From an uncultured Acetatifactor sp. (lineage in GTDB: Bacteria > Bacillota > Clostridia > Lachnospirales > Lachnospiraceae): a stretch of 64,000 nucleotides of DNA. The stretch is taken from the NCBI RefSeq assembly GCF_910585425.1, contig NZ_CAJUCP010000025.1, positions 8,863 to 72,862 on the forward strand. The letters are read 5' to 3'. Shown piece after piece: positions 32,655 through 41,389 of this stretch; within the stretch, counting starts at the first letter, position 1, and every line of letters starts with the position of its first letter. The notes below the pieces were generated by a model, which was not told the DNA's origin, searched no databases, and saw only the letters and a program-made list of their open reading frames with translations. Position numbers and translations under genes: made by a program.

Positions 32655-33737
32655 TCAGTGGTCGTACTCACTCTCGTACTCCAGGATGGCCCCTGTGGCG
32701 GCATCTATGGTATATTCGTACTCAATCCGGTCGTGATAGAACTCGATTTCGTACTCGGAGCGGCCGTGCTCCAGCTCCAGCTCCGCTTTCGTGAAGAATG
32801 CTTCCTCCTTCGACAGGCCCGCGTGCGCTGCCGCTATTTCCTTTGCGCTCTCCACGCCGATGCCTGCGTCTATGGCCTGTCCCGGGGATTCGTTGGGCCT
32901 GAGCAGCTCTGCGCTTTTGTCCAGGACGGCTCCTGTGGCCGCGTCGATTTCATAGTCGTATTCCGTATCGGCTGTCAGGAATTCGATGTCGTACACCGCT
33001 ATGCCATCGTCCCAGTCCAGCTTCTCCTTCGTAAAGGTCACGTCGCTCTCCGCCAGCCCCGCGTCCGCCAGGGCTGCCGCCTTGGCGGCGTCAATGGTCT
33101 CCACCGCCCCGGCTGGCCGGGACTGCGGATTCGTCTGCCCTGCTGTCGGGGGCTGCTGCCCTGACGCTTCCGGCCGGTCTCCCTCCGACTGGGACTGCTG
33201 CCCTGACGCTTCCGGCCGGTCTCCCTCCGACTGGGACTGCTGCCCTGACGCTTCCGGCTGGCCTCCCTCCGGCTGGGGCTGGCCTTCTGCTGTGCCAGGC
33301 TGCTGCCCGCTGGGTTCCGACTGCCCGTTTTCGGCATCCAGCTGCCCCTTACCTGTCTGCCCCTGGCTTGAGGACGCTGTCGCGCCCTCCGTACCCAGGG
33401 CATGGATGCTCACGCCCCTGACCTCCCCGGTGGCCGCATCGATTTCATATTCATAGACATGTGTTTCCGAGACGAATTCAATCTCATAACAATTCCTGCC
33501 GCCGTCCCGCTGCAGCTCCTGTCTGGTCAGGGTGACATCCGCGAGCGCCAGCCCCGCATCCGACAGCGCATGTTCCATGGCTTCGCTCCTGTCCATGACG
33601 CGGCTTCTGCCTCCGCCCCAGGCTACGATGGCAATCGCCGCCGCTGCCAGGATGGCCACTGCCGCCGCAATCGGCAGGACTATGCTCCGGCTCCCTTTGT
33701 TCCTCTCCTGCTTTTCCCTTTTTTCCAAGTCTTCCAT
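32655..33737 (-). CDS. Membrane-anchored protein with three PepSY domains
   Basis: The 360-residue protein has a cytosolic charged start, a membrane helix (~18-40) and three PepSY units: ~52-112 (SEAMEHALSDAGLALADVTL, YEYEIDAATGEV), ~208-268 (AAALADAGLAESDVTFTKEK) and ~285-355 (IAAAHAGLSKEEAFFTKAEL). Between units 1 and 2 lies a Gly/Gln/Ser/Glu-rich linker with a 14-residue repeat (SGQQSQSEGDRPEA). PepSY domains are thought to modulate secreted proteases. AAAGGAGC precedes the ATG. Confidence 0.85.
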   Translation of the reverse strand: MEDLEKREKQERNKGSRSIVLPIAAAVAILAAAAIAIVAWGGGRSRVMDRSEAMEHALSDAGLALADVTLTRQELQRDGGRNCYEIEFVSETHVYEYEIDAATGEVRGVSIHALGTEGATASSSQGQTGKGQLDAENGQSEPSGQQPGTAEGQPQPEGGQPEASGQQSQSEGDRPEASGQQSQSEGDRPEASGQQPPTAGQTNPQSRPAGAVETIDAAKAAALADAGLAESDVTFTKEKLDWDDGIAVYDIEFLTADTEYDYEIDAATGAVLDKSAELLRPNESPGQAIDAGIGVESAKEIAAAHAGLSKEEAFFTKAELELEHGRSEYEIEFYHDRIEYEYTIDAATGAILEYESEYDH

Positions 33738-33948
33738 ATCAGCATGCTCCTTTTCCTGCTTTCAGTCAATGCCGTGCCCTCTCCTGCGCTGTCAGCCTTA
33801 CCGCATCCGCCGGGGAATCGGTCATGGTATCTCTCCATCTCCCCGCGTCCTCCCGGCGGTTAGTCTATGCTTACTTTAATTATATGTCCATAGCGGCATA
33901 TTTGCAACCGTATTTTTTCGGCCTTATCCGCCTTTATCCGATTCAACT

Positions 33949-36156
33949 CTATAAATCGGTACAGCAGCCCGTTGCACTGTCCAGTCCGCCATGAATCGGC
34001 CGGGCCAGGGCCTCATGGTTCAGAGGGCTGCGGCTTCGGTAATCGAACAGCACAAACGTATGCCCCATGCTTTCCCCGGCCCCGAAAGCGCCGTAGCCCG
34101 CCGCCATCCGGTCAATGTCCCACACCGGATAGGCGAAGGGCTCCAGATGGGTCATCCTGCCAAGCTGTCTGCTGTCGAAGCCCTCATAGTCCGGCAGGTA
34201 TCTCCGCCTCTGCTCCTCTTCCCTGTAAAAGCTTCTCGCCGCCTCCTTCCAGGCGGAAATGTCCGGGGCAAATCCAGGCCTGCTCTTTGCGTTCTCCCTC
34301 AGATACAGGTCATAGGTCAAAAGCTCCCTGTACACCTCCCGCCGCCGCGGGTCCCGCCTCCCGGCAAAGTCCAGCAGCACCTGATACCGGCTGGCACGGG
34401 CCGGGCTCATGGCCAGATGCCCCTCCACCCTGTAGAAGTCCGCCAGGGCCTCGTACATGGCAAAGGGGCCGGGAAATGCATTCTCCAGAAAGTTCAGGGT
34501 ATGGACGAACTGGCCGCTGTTGTAGTAGAGCTCCACCATCTCCTCAACGCCCTTCAGCCGCAGCACCTCCTCGTAGGACAGCCAGTCCGTGCACAGCACC
34601 TCGTAAGGGGGCTGCTCCAGGTAACGGATGCCGTATTCCTGCGCCCGCTCCCACATCTCGGAGCCCTTCAGCACCTTCAGGAAGCCCAGCTGCAGCTGAT
34701 GGGGGCGCAGCCGGTAGACCCAGTCGAAGGATTTCCCGAAGCTCTCATAGCCCTCATAGGGGAGCCCGGCTATCAGGTCCAGGTGCAGGTGCACGTTCCC
34801 GCCCCGGCGGATGGCTGCCACCGCGCTTTCCAGCCTTTTGATATCCATGGTCCGCCGGATGGCCTCCAGGGTCCTGGGGTTCACCGTCTGGACCCCGATC
34901 TCCATCTGCGCCAGCCCCGGGCGGAAGCGGCTCAGCAGCTCTATCTCCTCCTCCCGCAGGATGTCCGCGGAAATCTCGAAGTGGAAATTTGTGACACTAT
35001 TGTCATGTTCCAGGAGATAGATCCAGACCGCCATGGCGTGGGCATGGCTGCAGTTGAAGGTGCGGTCTATGAATTTTACCTGCCTGACCCTGTGGTCCAG
35101 GAAAAACTGCAGCTCCTCCTCTACCAGGCCCATGTCCCGTATCCTCACCGCCTTGTCGATGGAGGAGAGGCAGTAGCTGCACCGGAACGGACAGCCTCTG
35201 CTGGTCTCGTAGTACAGGATCCGGTTCTCGAAGGGGGCCAGGTCATCGTACAGGAAGGGGATGGCGCTTAAGTCCGTCAGGGGGCGGCACGGGGTATAGC
35301 CTGTGGGGAGGCACAGGCCGGGGATGTCTGCAAGTCCCACGGCAGGGCCGGCTTTCCGGCGGCCCCTTCCCTCTTCTGCCGCACACGGGCATTCCGCCAC
35401 GGCAGACCCTTCCGCTGCCCTATCCCTCGATTCCACGTCCACGCGCCCGGCCTCGGCCACAGGTTCCTCACCCCCGCGCCTGGCCTCGGCTACAGGTTCC
35501 TCCGCCTCGCGCCCGGCCCCGGCTACAGGTTCCTCGCCCCCACTCCCGGCCCCGGCTACAGGTTCCTCACCCTCGCTCCCGGCCCCGGCCACAGGTTCCT
35601 CGCCCCCACTCCCGGCCCCGGCTACAGGTTCCTCGCCCCCACTCCCGGCCTCGGCCGCAGGTTCCTCACCCTCGCTCCCGACCCCGGCCACGGGTTCCTC
35701 ACCCTCGCTCCCGGCCCCAGTCACAGGTTCTTCACCCTCGCTCCCGGCTGCCCTCGCCCCCTTCACATAATAGTCCAGAAGCTCCCGGAAGGTAGCCTCG
35801 CCCTCGCCCACCATGATGCCCGCGACCTGCGGATACTCCCTCAATATGACATCCGCGTCATATGAGACCTCCGGGCCGCCCAGCCAGACTGCCGCGTCCG
35901 GCAGGAGCTTGGGCAGCTCTCCAAGCAGTTCCCGCACCAGCCGCCAGTTCCATATATAGCAGGAAAATCCCATGGCATCCGGCCTCCTGGCATAGATGTC
36001 CGCAAGAATCTCCGCCATGGGCTGGTTGATGGTATATTCCGCCAGCTCCACATGCCGCCGCAGTTTTTCTCCCGCACAGGCCCGCAGGCTGTAGACGGCG
36101 GGGTTGGAATGGATATATTTTGCGTTTATTGCCACCAGCAAAAATTTAAAGCCCAC
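33949..36156 (-). CDS. B12-binding radical SAM protein (DUF4080 type) with expanded linker
   Basis: Start GTG 36156 (VGFKFLLVAINAKYIH) follows GAGGTG and overlaps the preceding gene. Of 735 residues, ~1-135 form a B12-binding domain (PDAMGFSCYIWNW, DAAVWLGGPEVSYDADVIL). Residues ~240-560 form a radical SAM core with the cluster motif CPFRCSYC and QMEIGVQTVNPRTLEAI. A DUF4080 C-terminus follows. Between them lies a low-complexity insert of ~100 residues made of 11-residue GSEGEEPVAGA units. The family's reaction is unknown; it resembles methyltransferase-type B12/SAM enzymes. Confidence 0.87.
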   Translation of the reverse strand: MGFKFLLVAINAKYIHSNPAVYSLRACAGEKLRRHVELAEYTINQPMAEILADIYARRPDAMGFSCYIWNWRLVRELLGELPKLLPDAAVWLGGPEVSYDADVILREYPQVAGIMVGEGEATFRELLDYYVKGARAAGSEGEEPVTGAGSEGEEPVAGVGSEGEEPAAEAGSGGEEPVAGAGSGGEEPVAGAGSEGEEPVAGAGSGGEEPVAGAGREAEEPVAEARRGGEEPVAEAGRVDVESRDRAAEGSAVAECPCAAEEGRGRRKAGPAVGLADIPGLCLPTGYTPCRPLTDLSAIPFLYDDLAPFENRILYYETSRGCPFRCSYCLSSIDKAVRIRDMGLVEEELQFFLDHRVRQVKFIDRTFNCSHAHAMAVWIYLLEHDNSVTNFHFEISADILREEEIELLSRFRPGLAQMEIGVQTVNPRTLEAIRRTMDIKRLESAVAAIRRGGNVHLHLDLIAGLPYEGYESFGKSFDWVYRLRPHQLQLGFLKVLKGSEMWERAQEYGIRYLEQPPYEVLCTDWLSYEEVLRLKGVEEMVELYYNSGQFVHTLNFLENAFPGPFAMYEALADFYRVEGHLAMSPARASRYQVLLDFAGRRDPRRREVYRELLTYDLYLRENAKSRPGFAPDISAWKEAARSFYREEEQRRRYLPDYEGFDSRQLGRMTHLEPFAYPVWDIDRMAAGYGAFGAGESMGHTFVLFDYRSRSPLNHEALARPIHGGLDSATGCCTDL
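35446..35745. repeat. 33-bp in-frame tandem repeat inside the radical SAM gene
   Basis: About nine 33-bp units encode GSEGEEPVAGA-like peptides (variants GSGGEEP, GREAEEP, RRGGEEP). Units nearer the downstream end are more diverged. The array keeps the reading frame. Confidence 0.85.
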
Positions 36157-36397
36157 AGCGCACCTCTGCATTCTTCCGTTCTGCCTTGTACATTTCGGCG
36201 ATATCGGACGGCCCGCTCCACCAGAGCTTGGAGGACTCATCATATAGCAGCCTGCCTGTCCGGGAGGTGATGAAACAGGACAGCAGGTCTGTGGGGTTCA
36301 ATCGCATTTCCTCCGCAAGCTCATCCACTACCATCGCGACCATCAAGTCAATGGCATTTTTCTTTGTTTCCTCCGAAACTGTTTTCATTATCGCCAT
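36146..36397 (-). CDS. Small protein of a DUF3990/DUF3791 module
   Basis: The 83-residue helical protein (MKTVSEETKKNAIDLMVAMV, LLYDESSKLWWSGPSDIAEM) is of the type regularly found downstream of DUF3990 genes in Lachnospiraceae. Its end overlaps the radical SAM start by 11 bases and its beginning overlaps the DUF3990 relic by 10. It may be an antitoxin or accessory factor. With the toxin gene broken it may be without partner. The link is from remembered gene neighbourhoods, so moderate confidence. Confidence 0.62.
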   Translation of the reverse strand: MAIMKTVSEETKKNAIDLMVAMVVDELAEEMRLNPTDLLSCFITSRTGRLLYDESSKLWWSGPSDIAEMYKAERKNAEVRCGL

Positions 36398-36746
36398 ACC
36401 TGCTCACTCTCCACAAATGCAAGGCTGCGAAGCGCGCTGTCCGTCCGAAAGCAGAACTGATTCTGCAGCCGTTCCGGAAGCAGCAGACTGATACATATGT
36501 CGTCCGCCGCCTTTGTGCCCACTTCTCCGAAGACACCCGCCATGTATGCCGTAATCGTTGCATTCGTATTATCATTGGCAATCTTTCCGGCAATCACATC
36601 ATACTTCTTCAATTTCCGCACTATATCAGGAAATGTCCGTCCCTTCCTGTGTCCGACTACGCAATGGAGCCATTCCGCATCGGCTGCAGGATAAATCTGG
36701 GCCAGAAGCTTCCGTGGTATAAAAGCATGTCCGTATATAGACGCAT
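36388..36746 (-). pseudogene. Truncated DUF3990 (ADP-ribosyltransferase-like) toxin gene
   Basis: Leftward from ATG 36746, one frame gives MLLYHGSFWPRF, the YHGS start typical of DUF3990 proteins. The sequence then jumps, in another frame, to DAEWLHCVVGHRKG and KKYDVIAGKIANDNTNATI, the C-terminal part of the family. Most of the central ADP-ribosyltransferase-like fold is deleted. The 36388-36621 frame (77 residues) is only this C-terminal piece. The start follows one base after the DUF3791 stop, as in intact modules. Confidence 0.68.
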
Positions 36747-36747
36747 A

Positions 36748-36984
36748 TCATCCGCCGATTTCTGCACCTTCCCGCATCCCCCTGCCTTTTAAATATGTCT
36801 CTACGTCTTCCAGTATGGCCTCATCGCCTTCCACATGGAACATGTCAAAACATTCCTCTATATAGCGCAAGGCATTATACTGTGTAAACAGTGCCGCCAC
36901 CTTCTCCATTGGCTTATTCCATCTTTCAGAAGCCAGCCGCATGATTCTCGCCTGCATATATATGATCTGCTGCCTTTCGTTCAT
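36748..36984 (-). CDS. DUF3791 protein (probable antitoxin-like partner)
   Basis: The 78-residue helical protein fits DUF3791: QQIIYMQARIMRLASERWNK, FTQYNALRYIEECFDMFHVE, GDEAILEDVETYL. It is the first of three overlapping leftward genes with the DUF3990 relic and the 83-residue protein. DUF3791-DUF3990 pairs are considered toxin-antitoxin-like because of the ART-like fold of DUF3990, but this is not established here. GGAGG lies 13 bases upstream, a weak placement. Confidence 0.75.
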   Translation of the reverse strand: MNERQQIIYMQARIMRLASERWNKPMEKVAALFTQYNALRYIEECFDMFHVEGDEAILEDVETYLKGRGMREGAEIGG

Positions 36985-37062
36985 GACTGGTTTTCCGCCT
37001 CCGTTTTCAATCTGTTACCGCTTCTTTTATCTGTCAGTCTTTCCGCATCAGACCTTTCCTGT

Positions 37063-37917
37063 TCACAGCCCGAACCGCTCCGCCAGCTTCTCCCACTCCG
37101 ATTCCGGCACCTGCGGCATGGAGGCGAGCCCCATCTCCTTTGCCCGGGCTTCCATGGCCAGGATGGATTTGAAGAAATAGTTGACCCCCGTCACCAGGCT
37201 CTTCTTGGTCGCGCGGTTCAGGACCATGCCCATCTCGTCCACGCCGCTCTCCGTAAAGTCCTGCAGATAGGACTCCACGTCATAGGGGATGGAAAGGAGC
37301 TCCGCCTCCCATTTTTCTGACATGCCTGTCAGAATGGCGAACTGCGCCCGCCGCCCCACGCCGTCTACGGCAAAGCCCAGGGAGCCCGGGTTGATGTAGG
37401 TCTTGCCGTACATTCTGTCGATCTCCTGATGGTGGCTGTGGCCCCCAAGCAGATAAGGATAGGCCAAAGCCTCCATGACCTTCTCCTTCAGGCCCGGCTC
37501 CTCATGGACATTGCCCCGCACCCGGCCAGGCGTGCCGTGGCAGAGGTACAGGGCAGGGCAGCCCTCCAGGCACAGCTCCCCCTCCGTGGGGAGCGATGCG
37601 AAAAAATCCAGGTCCGTCTCCGTCATGCGCTGCAGCGTATAGAACAGCGTGCCGTTGGCGGAGGAGGGCTTCCAGCCTTCCCTGTTGTCCTTATTGTTCA
37701 GCAGATAGTCCTCCCTGTTGCCCCGCAGCATCCAGCATTCATAGCGCCTGCGCATCCCGTACAGAAGCGCCATGGTGCGCTCCGGGTAGGGGCTGTCCGT
37801 CACATAGTCCCCCAGACAGATGATGCCCTCCACCGGGTGTCCGGCGATGTATTGCAGAAAGGCCTCCAGAGCCTTGTAGTTTCCATGGATGTCGCTGATC
37901 AGCGCGATTCTCTTCAT
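37063..37917 (-). CDS. Metallophosphoesterase (YfcE/MJ0936-like)
   Basis: The 284-residue enzyme starts at ATG 37917 (AAAGGAGATT upstream). It carries the calcineurin-like metal motifs: SDIHGNYKALEAFL, CLGDYVTDSPYPERT, RGNREDYLL, LCHGTPGRV and GGHSHHQ. The fold is complete. A ~70-residue C-terminal extension is present. Substrate preference cannot be read from sequence; relatives hydrolyse phosphodiesters such as cyclic nucleotides. It lies downstream of the APH-like kinase in the same direction. Confidence 0.88.
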   Translation of the reverse strand: MKRIALISDIHGNYKALEAFLQYIAGHPVEGIICLGDYVTDSPYPERTMALLYGMRRRYECWMLRGNREDYLLNNKDNREGWKPSSANGTLFYTLQRMTETDLDFFASLPTEGELCLEGCPALYLCHGTPGRVRGNVHEEPGLKEKVMEALAYPYLLGGHSHHQEIDRMYGKTYINPGSLGFAVDGVGRRAQFAILTGMSEKWEAELLSIPYDVESYLQDFTESGVDEMGMVLNRATKKSLVTGVNYFFKSILAMEARAKEMGLASMPQVPESEWEKLAERFGL

Positions 37918-38071
37918 AGCAATCTCCTTTATCCGATTCCGCGGATATCTATTTGGCAGGCTCATGCAGCGTGCCATCTGCGGAATCCCTTCCCGGCCTA
38001 CGCTTTCCCACGAAGCCTGCGCATGGCCCCACACAGAATCCTGTCCCGGCCTTCCGGGGCAGCACGGCGCG

Positions 38072-39211
38072 TCAGGTGCCGTCTTCCCCCAAAATCTCCT
38101 CCGCCAGCTTCCTCGCCCCCGCATAGTAATAATCGAACACCTGGTCCCTGGCCCGGGATGTGTCCAGCAGGTCGCTCTCGATGAATTCCACATACTCGTT
38201 GAGCACCGCCAGCCGGATGTCCGCCAGATACCGCTCATGGGGAGGCTTATGCTCCAGCAGCTCATATGTCCTTTCCACGAACAGCCTCTTATGGGCCTGA
38301 GTCATATAAAAAGGGAAGGTCCGCCTGTCCTCGGTGCCGTGGGCAATCATTCTGGCGATGTCCAGGGAATAGGGCATGATGCCGCCGAATGCCCAGTCCA
38401 CCAGCGTCACCTTCCCGTCCCGGAAAATAGCGTTGAACTGCAGGAAGTCCCCATTGGAGAGCGTCCTTGGGCAGGTGAGCTGGCGCTCCAGGAAACGGTC
38501 ATAGGCCTCCTTCAGGACCGGCTCCCCCTTCAGGCATTCCGCCCTTTTATTGATCCGCTTCCAGTAGCGCTCAAAACGGTCGTCCCGTTTCTTCCGAACG
38601 AACGCCGCCTCATCCTCCTGCCAGTAGCGGTTTGCGATACGGCTGATGCTCTCCGCGCAGGGAAGCGCCATGTCCGATGTGTAGTCCCGCAGGTCTGTCC
38701 CCGGCACATACTCGATCAGGATCCACTGCTTCCCGCCCCACCGGGCGCTGCCGAAATAATCCGGGGCCGGAAGCCCCTGGCCCTTCAGGAAACGCTCATA
38801 CACACCGATTTCCGCCTCATCGGATTTCTTCAGCACATAGCATTTCCCTTCTGTCGTTATCTTATATACGTTGTAGCGGTTGACCTCGCCCTCTCCGTCA
38901 TCGCAGAATCGCTCTGCCAGAATGTCCGTATTTTCTGTCTCCGGGGCATCCGTGCTTTCTTCCGCGCGGCTTTCCGAATCCGTTTCCTGAATCTGCCCCA
39001 AGAGGAAGGCTGCCTCGTCCGCATCCGTGGCATCCGCCTTCCGAATCGGTTCACGGACATCCGAAGTCCGGCCATAGGCATCCTGAGTCGGACCGATCTC
39101 CCGAATCCGGCTCGAAACGGCTTCTCCGGCACCCGGTTCCAGAATCTCTCTTACCAGCCGCCCGAAGGGAATCTTCCCCGGCGCCACCTTCTCTGTATAC
39201 AATCCCCGCAT
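38072..39211 (-). CDS. Aminoglycoside/choline kinase-like phosphotransferase
   Basis: ATG 39211 follows GGAGGAGAG. The first ~120 residues are variable and acidic. A kinase-like domain then shows VYKITTEGKCYVLKKSDE (ATP lysine), WILIEYVPG (hinge), LSNGDFLQFNAI (catalytic loop, Asn-Gly-Asp in place of His-Gly-Asp) and VTLVDWAFGG (metal Asp). This is the APH superfamily plan. The replaced His and unusual N-terminus argue against a classical resistance enzyme. A metabolic or cell-wall sugar kinase role is equally possible. 379 residues in all. Confidence 0.78.
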   Translation of the reverse strand: MRGLYTEKVAPGKIPFGRLVREILEPGAGEAVSSRIREIGPTQDAYGRTSDVREPIRKADATDADEAAFLLGQIQETDSESRAEESTDAPETENTDILAERFCDDGEGEVNRYNVYKITTEGKCYVLKKSDEAEIGVYERFLKGQGLPAPDYFGSARWGGKQWILIEYVPGTDLRDYTSDMALPCAESISRIANRYWQEDEAAFVRKKRDDRFERYWKRINKRAECLKGEPVLKEAYDRFLERQLTCPRTLSNGDFLQFNAIFRDGKVTLVDWAFGGIMPYSLDIARMIAHGTEDRRTFPFYMTQAHKRLFVERTYELLEHKPPHERYLADIRLAVLNEYVEFIESDLLDTSRARDQVFDYYYAGARKLAEEILGEDGT

Positions 39212-39262
39212 GGCACTCTCTCCTCCCAGTCCTCCACTCCCGTCAGGAACCGCCGCTTTTTT

Positions 39263-39294
39263 CAAATACCCCGTTGCTTGCAGCGGGGTATTTG
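39263..39294. other. 11-bp perfect inverted repeat upstream of the APH-like gene
   Basis: CAAATACCCCG (39263-39273) and CGGGGTATTTG (39284-39294) form a hairpin ~50 bp ahead of the leftward gene start, with a six-T tract on its left side. Terminator, operator or leader hairpin cannot be distinguished. Confidence 0.45.
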
Positions 39295-39423
39295 ATTGCA
39301 CACTTTTTTGCTTCCCTCGTCCTGTCCTTGATTGAAATCTATTGTATCAGCATTCCTACATTTTATCAATGCTTTTCGGCACCCCGCCCGGGCGCGGCGT
39401 CTCCGTGCCGGATCCGGCAGACC

Positions 39424-40839
39424 TCAGACCACATGGGCCTCCTGGATCAGGATTGGCCCCCCGCTCTCTCTGGCGAGCTCCGTCAGCCTGGGCGTAAAGC
39501 CGCTCCTGCTGAATACGCCGTAGACAACCCCATAGCCGGGAAAGGCGCTGCGTATCTCCCGGGAGACGGCCACCTTCTCCTTCAGAGCAAAATACACAGG
39601 GGCGTCCACAGGCTTTTTATGGTACTTGCATTCCCCGGCGAATATCCTCCTGTTCCGATGGTCCACAGCCATGACGTCAATCTGGGTGTCGTTGTCATAG
39701 TCGTTGCTCCAGTAGGAGCCGATGCGGGAGGGCAGGAAATCCACCTCTCCCTTCCGGCAGAGGCTGGCAAAGATTTCTCTACAGATGTCCTCATAGGCAA
39801 ATGCCGCGAATCGCTCCACGAAGTCCTTGTCCAGCTCGTCCAGGACAATCTGCCTGTTGTCCAGCTCCAGCTCCCCCTTATAGGGATAGACATAGCGGAA
39901 CCAGAACCGCAGGAAGCCGTCGGCAATGAAATACAGTCCCTTCCTGGACTTTTCCGGATTCTTCTCCGTGACCGGCGTCTGCTTTTCGATGAACCCCAGA
40001 TCCGCCAGGGTGGCCAGATAGGGCGTCAGCGCGGACGTCTCCTGCCCCAGCACGCCGGCCAGCTTCCCCAGCTTGTGGCTGCCGTCGGCGATGGCCTTGA
40101 TGATGGAGAAATAATTCACCGCTGCCATGGACTCGCTCTTCAGCAGAAAGTAAGGTTCCTCATAGAGAAAGCCGTTCTTCGACAGGACCGTGTCCATGAG
40201 CTGTCTCCGCAGTCCCTGCCCATCCTGAAAGAATTCCAGATATTTGGGGACGCCGCCGGTGACGGAATACTGCTCCACCGCCTCCGAAAAGGTCAGATCC
40301 TGCGCCGCGTAAACCTCCGTAAAAGGCAGGGGCACCAGGCGGATCTGCGCCGTCCGCCGCCCATACAGGGGGCTGTCGTAGGAAAGGGCGTGCTTTTGCA
40401 TCATGCCCATCAGGGAGCCGCAGAGGATCACCATGACTGCGCTGTCCTTCAGCAGCTCGTCCCATGCGTTCTGCAGGATGGAGGGGAATGCCGGGTTCGC
40501 CCTGACCAGGTAGGGAAATTCATCCAGCACCAGGACCTTCTTCTCCTTCGGCCTGTACTCGGCTATCACCTGGAACAGATCCAGCCAGTCACCGAAGGCC
40601 GCCTTCTGCAGCAGGCTGTTCCCGGTGGCCCGCGCTACCACGCCGGACAACCGCTTCATGCTCTGGCCCTCCAGCTCCTCCGTGGCGAGGAAATAAAAGG
40701 CCCTCTTCCCTTTCAGGAACTCCTTGATCAGTGTGGTCTTGCCCACCCTCCGCCGCCCGTAGATTACCACGAAGCTGCCGTCCCGGCTGTATTCCTCGTT
40801 CAGTTTCGCCAATTCGGCCTGTCTGCCTATGAATTGCAT
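39424..40839 (-). CDS. Archaeal-type ATPase with DUF234 nuclease-like domain
   Basis: The 471-residue protein has an ATPase_2 domain with MQFIGRQAELAKLNEEY, Walker A GRRRVGKTTLIKEFL, Walker B KKVLVLDEFPYL and a conserved VILCGSLMGMM, then a winged-helix region and a C-terminal DUF234 domain (~340-471) with DVMAVDHRNRRIFAGECKY, a D-ExK nuclease-like core. GGGAGGTAG precedes the ATG. The family is widespread and uncharacterised in gut Firmicutes. The third copy of the interleaved-helix element lies ~130 bp upstream. Confidence 0.87.
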   Translation of the reverse strand: MQFIGRQAELAKLNEEYSRDGSFVVIYGRRRVGKTTLIKEFLKGKRAFYFLATEELEGQSMKRLSGVVARATGNSLLQKAAFGDWLDLFQVIAEYRPKEKKVLVLDEFPYLVRANPAFPSILQNAWDELLKDSAVMVILCGSLMGMMQKHALSYDSPLYGRRTAQIRLVPLPFTEVYAAQDLTFSEAVEQYSVTGGVPKYLEFFQDGQGLRRQLMDTVLSKNGFLYEEPYFLLKSESMAAVNYFSIIKAIADGSHKLGKLAGVLGQETSALTPYLATLADLGFIEKQTPVTEKNPEKSRKGLYFIADGFLRFWFRYVYPYKGELELDNRQIVLDELDKDFVERFAAFAYEDICREIFASLCRKGEVDFLPSRIGSYWSNDYDNDTQIDVMAVDHRNRRIFAGECKYHKKPVDAPVYFALKEKVAVSREIRSAFPGYGVVYGVFSRSGFTPRLTELARESGGPILIQEAHVV

Positions 40840-40914
40840 ATCTCTACCTCCCTGGGCTCTATGGCCTACAGATTATGGTATTTGGATAATTTATTTTATG
40901 ATAAACATAATTAT

Positions 40915-40942
40915 ATTATATTCCTTTGAGGCTCATTGTCAA
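40915..40942 (-). promoter_or_regulatory. Promoter of the DUF234-type ATPase
   Basis: Minus strand: -35 TTGACA (40937-40942), 16-bp spacer, -10 TATAAT (40915-40920). It lies 76 bases ahead of the start codon and just downstream of repeat copy B, so copy B is upstream of this promoter. Confidence 0.75.
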
Positions 40943-40968
40943 TATGGCTTACGCAAGATATGCTTTTA

Positions 40969-41060
40969 TATACTCACGAGCGTTCAAATTTGCCAGCGAT
41001 TCATGATGTCTGCCGCTCGTGAGTCGGGTTGCTTGGCAAGTTTTAGTGATCGTCAGTATA
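40969..41060 (-). ncRNA. Interleaved-helix (pseudoknot-like) repeat element, copy B
   Basis: Read on the minus strand. Helix 1: TTGCCA (41034-41039) with TGGCAA (40990-40995). Helix 2: CTCACGAGCG (41014-41023) with CGCTCGTGAG (40973-40982), a perfect 10-bp pair. It starts TTTATACTGA, where A has TATAAACTGA. The order of arms is the same as in copies A and C. It precedes the leftward ATPase gene by ~130 bp, in the same sense. Confidence 0.55.
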
Positions 41061-41064
41061 AATC

Positions 41065-41113
41065 AGCAAGGTGTAAAGCCCCTCCTCAATCCATCAGGGC
41101 GTTACACCTTGCT
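41065..41113. terminator. Large hairpin after the 50-residue gene
   Basis: AGCAAGGTGTAA (41065-41076) pairs with TTACACCTTGCT (41102-41113), extended inward by GCCC/GGGC. It lies 30 bases after the stop of the leftward 41143 gene and abuts copy B. There is no clear U-tract, so Rho-independent termination is uncertain. Confidence 0.5.
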
Positions 41114-41142
41114 CTATGTCTCCTGTTTATCCAGCTCCCGGT

Positions 41143-41295
41143 CTACTTTTGGTCTGTGTCCGTGCTGCCGGATGTCATCCCTCTGTCAATCCTTTTTATG
41201 CCGTTCTTGATGACCTCTTTTGCCTTTTCCGTGTTGTCCGTCTCCAGCAGGGCCAGAATGGAATCCAGCAAAATACATAGCTCCGGATTTCCCAT
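41143..41295 (-). CDS. Small conserved-looking protein (50 aa)
   Basis: ATG 41295 follows AGAGGTGAGGAT. The 50-residue product (MGNPELCILLDSILALLETD, KAKEVIKNGIKRIDRG) is two amphipathic helices with a polar tail. It is divergent from the large regulator at 41477, and a pair of this kind suggests regulatory or signalling linkage. I recognise no named family. Confidence 0.6.
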   Translation of the reverse strand: MGNPELCILLDSILALLETDNTEKAKEVIKNGIKRIDRGMTSGSTDTDQK

Positions 41296-41389
41296 ATCCT
41301 CACCTCTTTCTTAAGCGCTATATGCAAGTATCTGGTATTTCTGATTATAACATCACCTTAATAAGCGTAAAGCCATACCGCATCAATCG

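Noticed and set aside
32352..33164. Rightward 270-residue open frame over the minisatellite and PepSY gene
   Set aside because: It exists because the repeat period is a multiple of three and the PepSY gene is G+C-rich. The PepSY domains on the other strand are unmistakable.
39274..40929. 551-residue rightward frame opposite the DUF234-type ATPase
   Set aside because: Composition artefact; the ATPase on the minus strand has Walker motifs, a promoter and a ribosome binding site.
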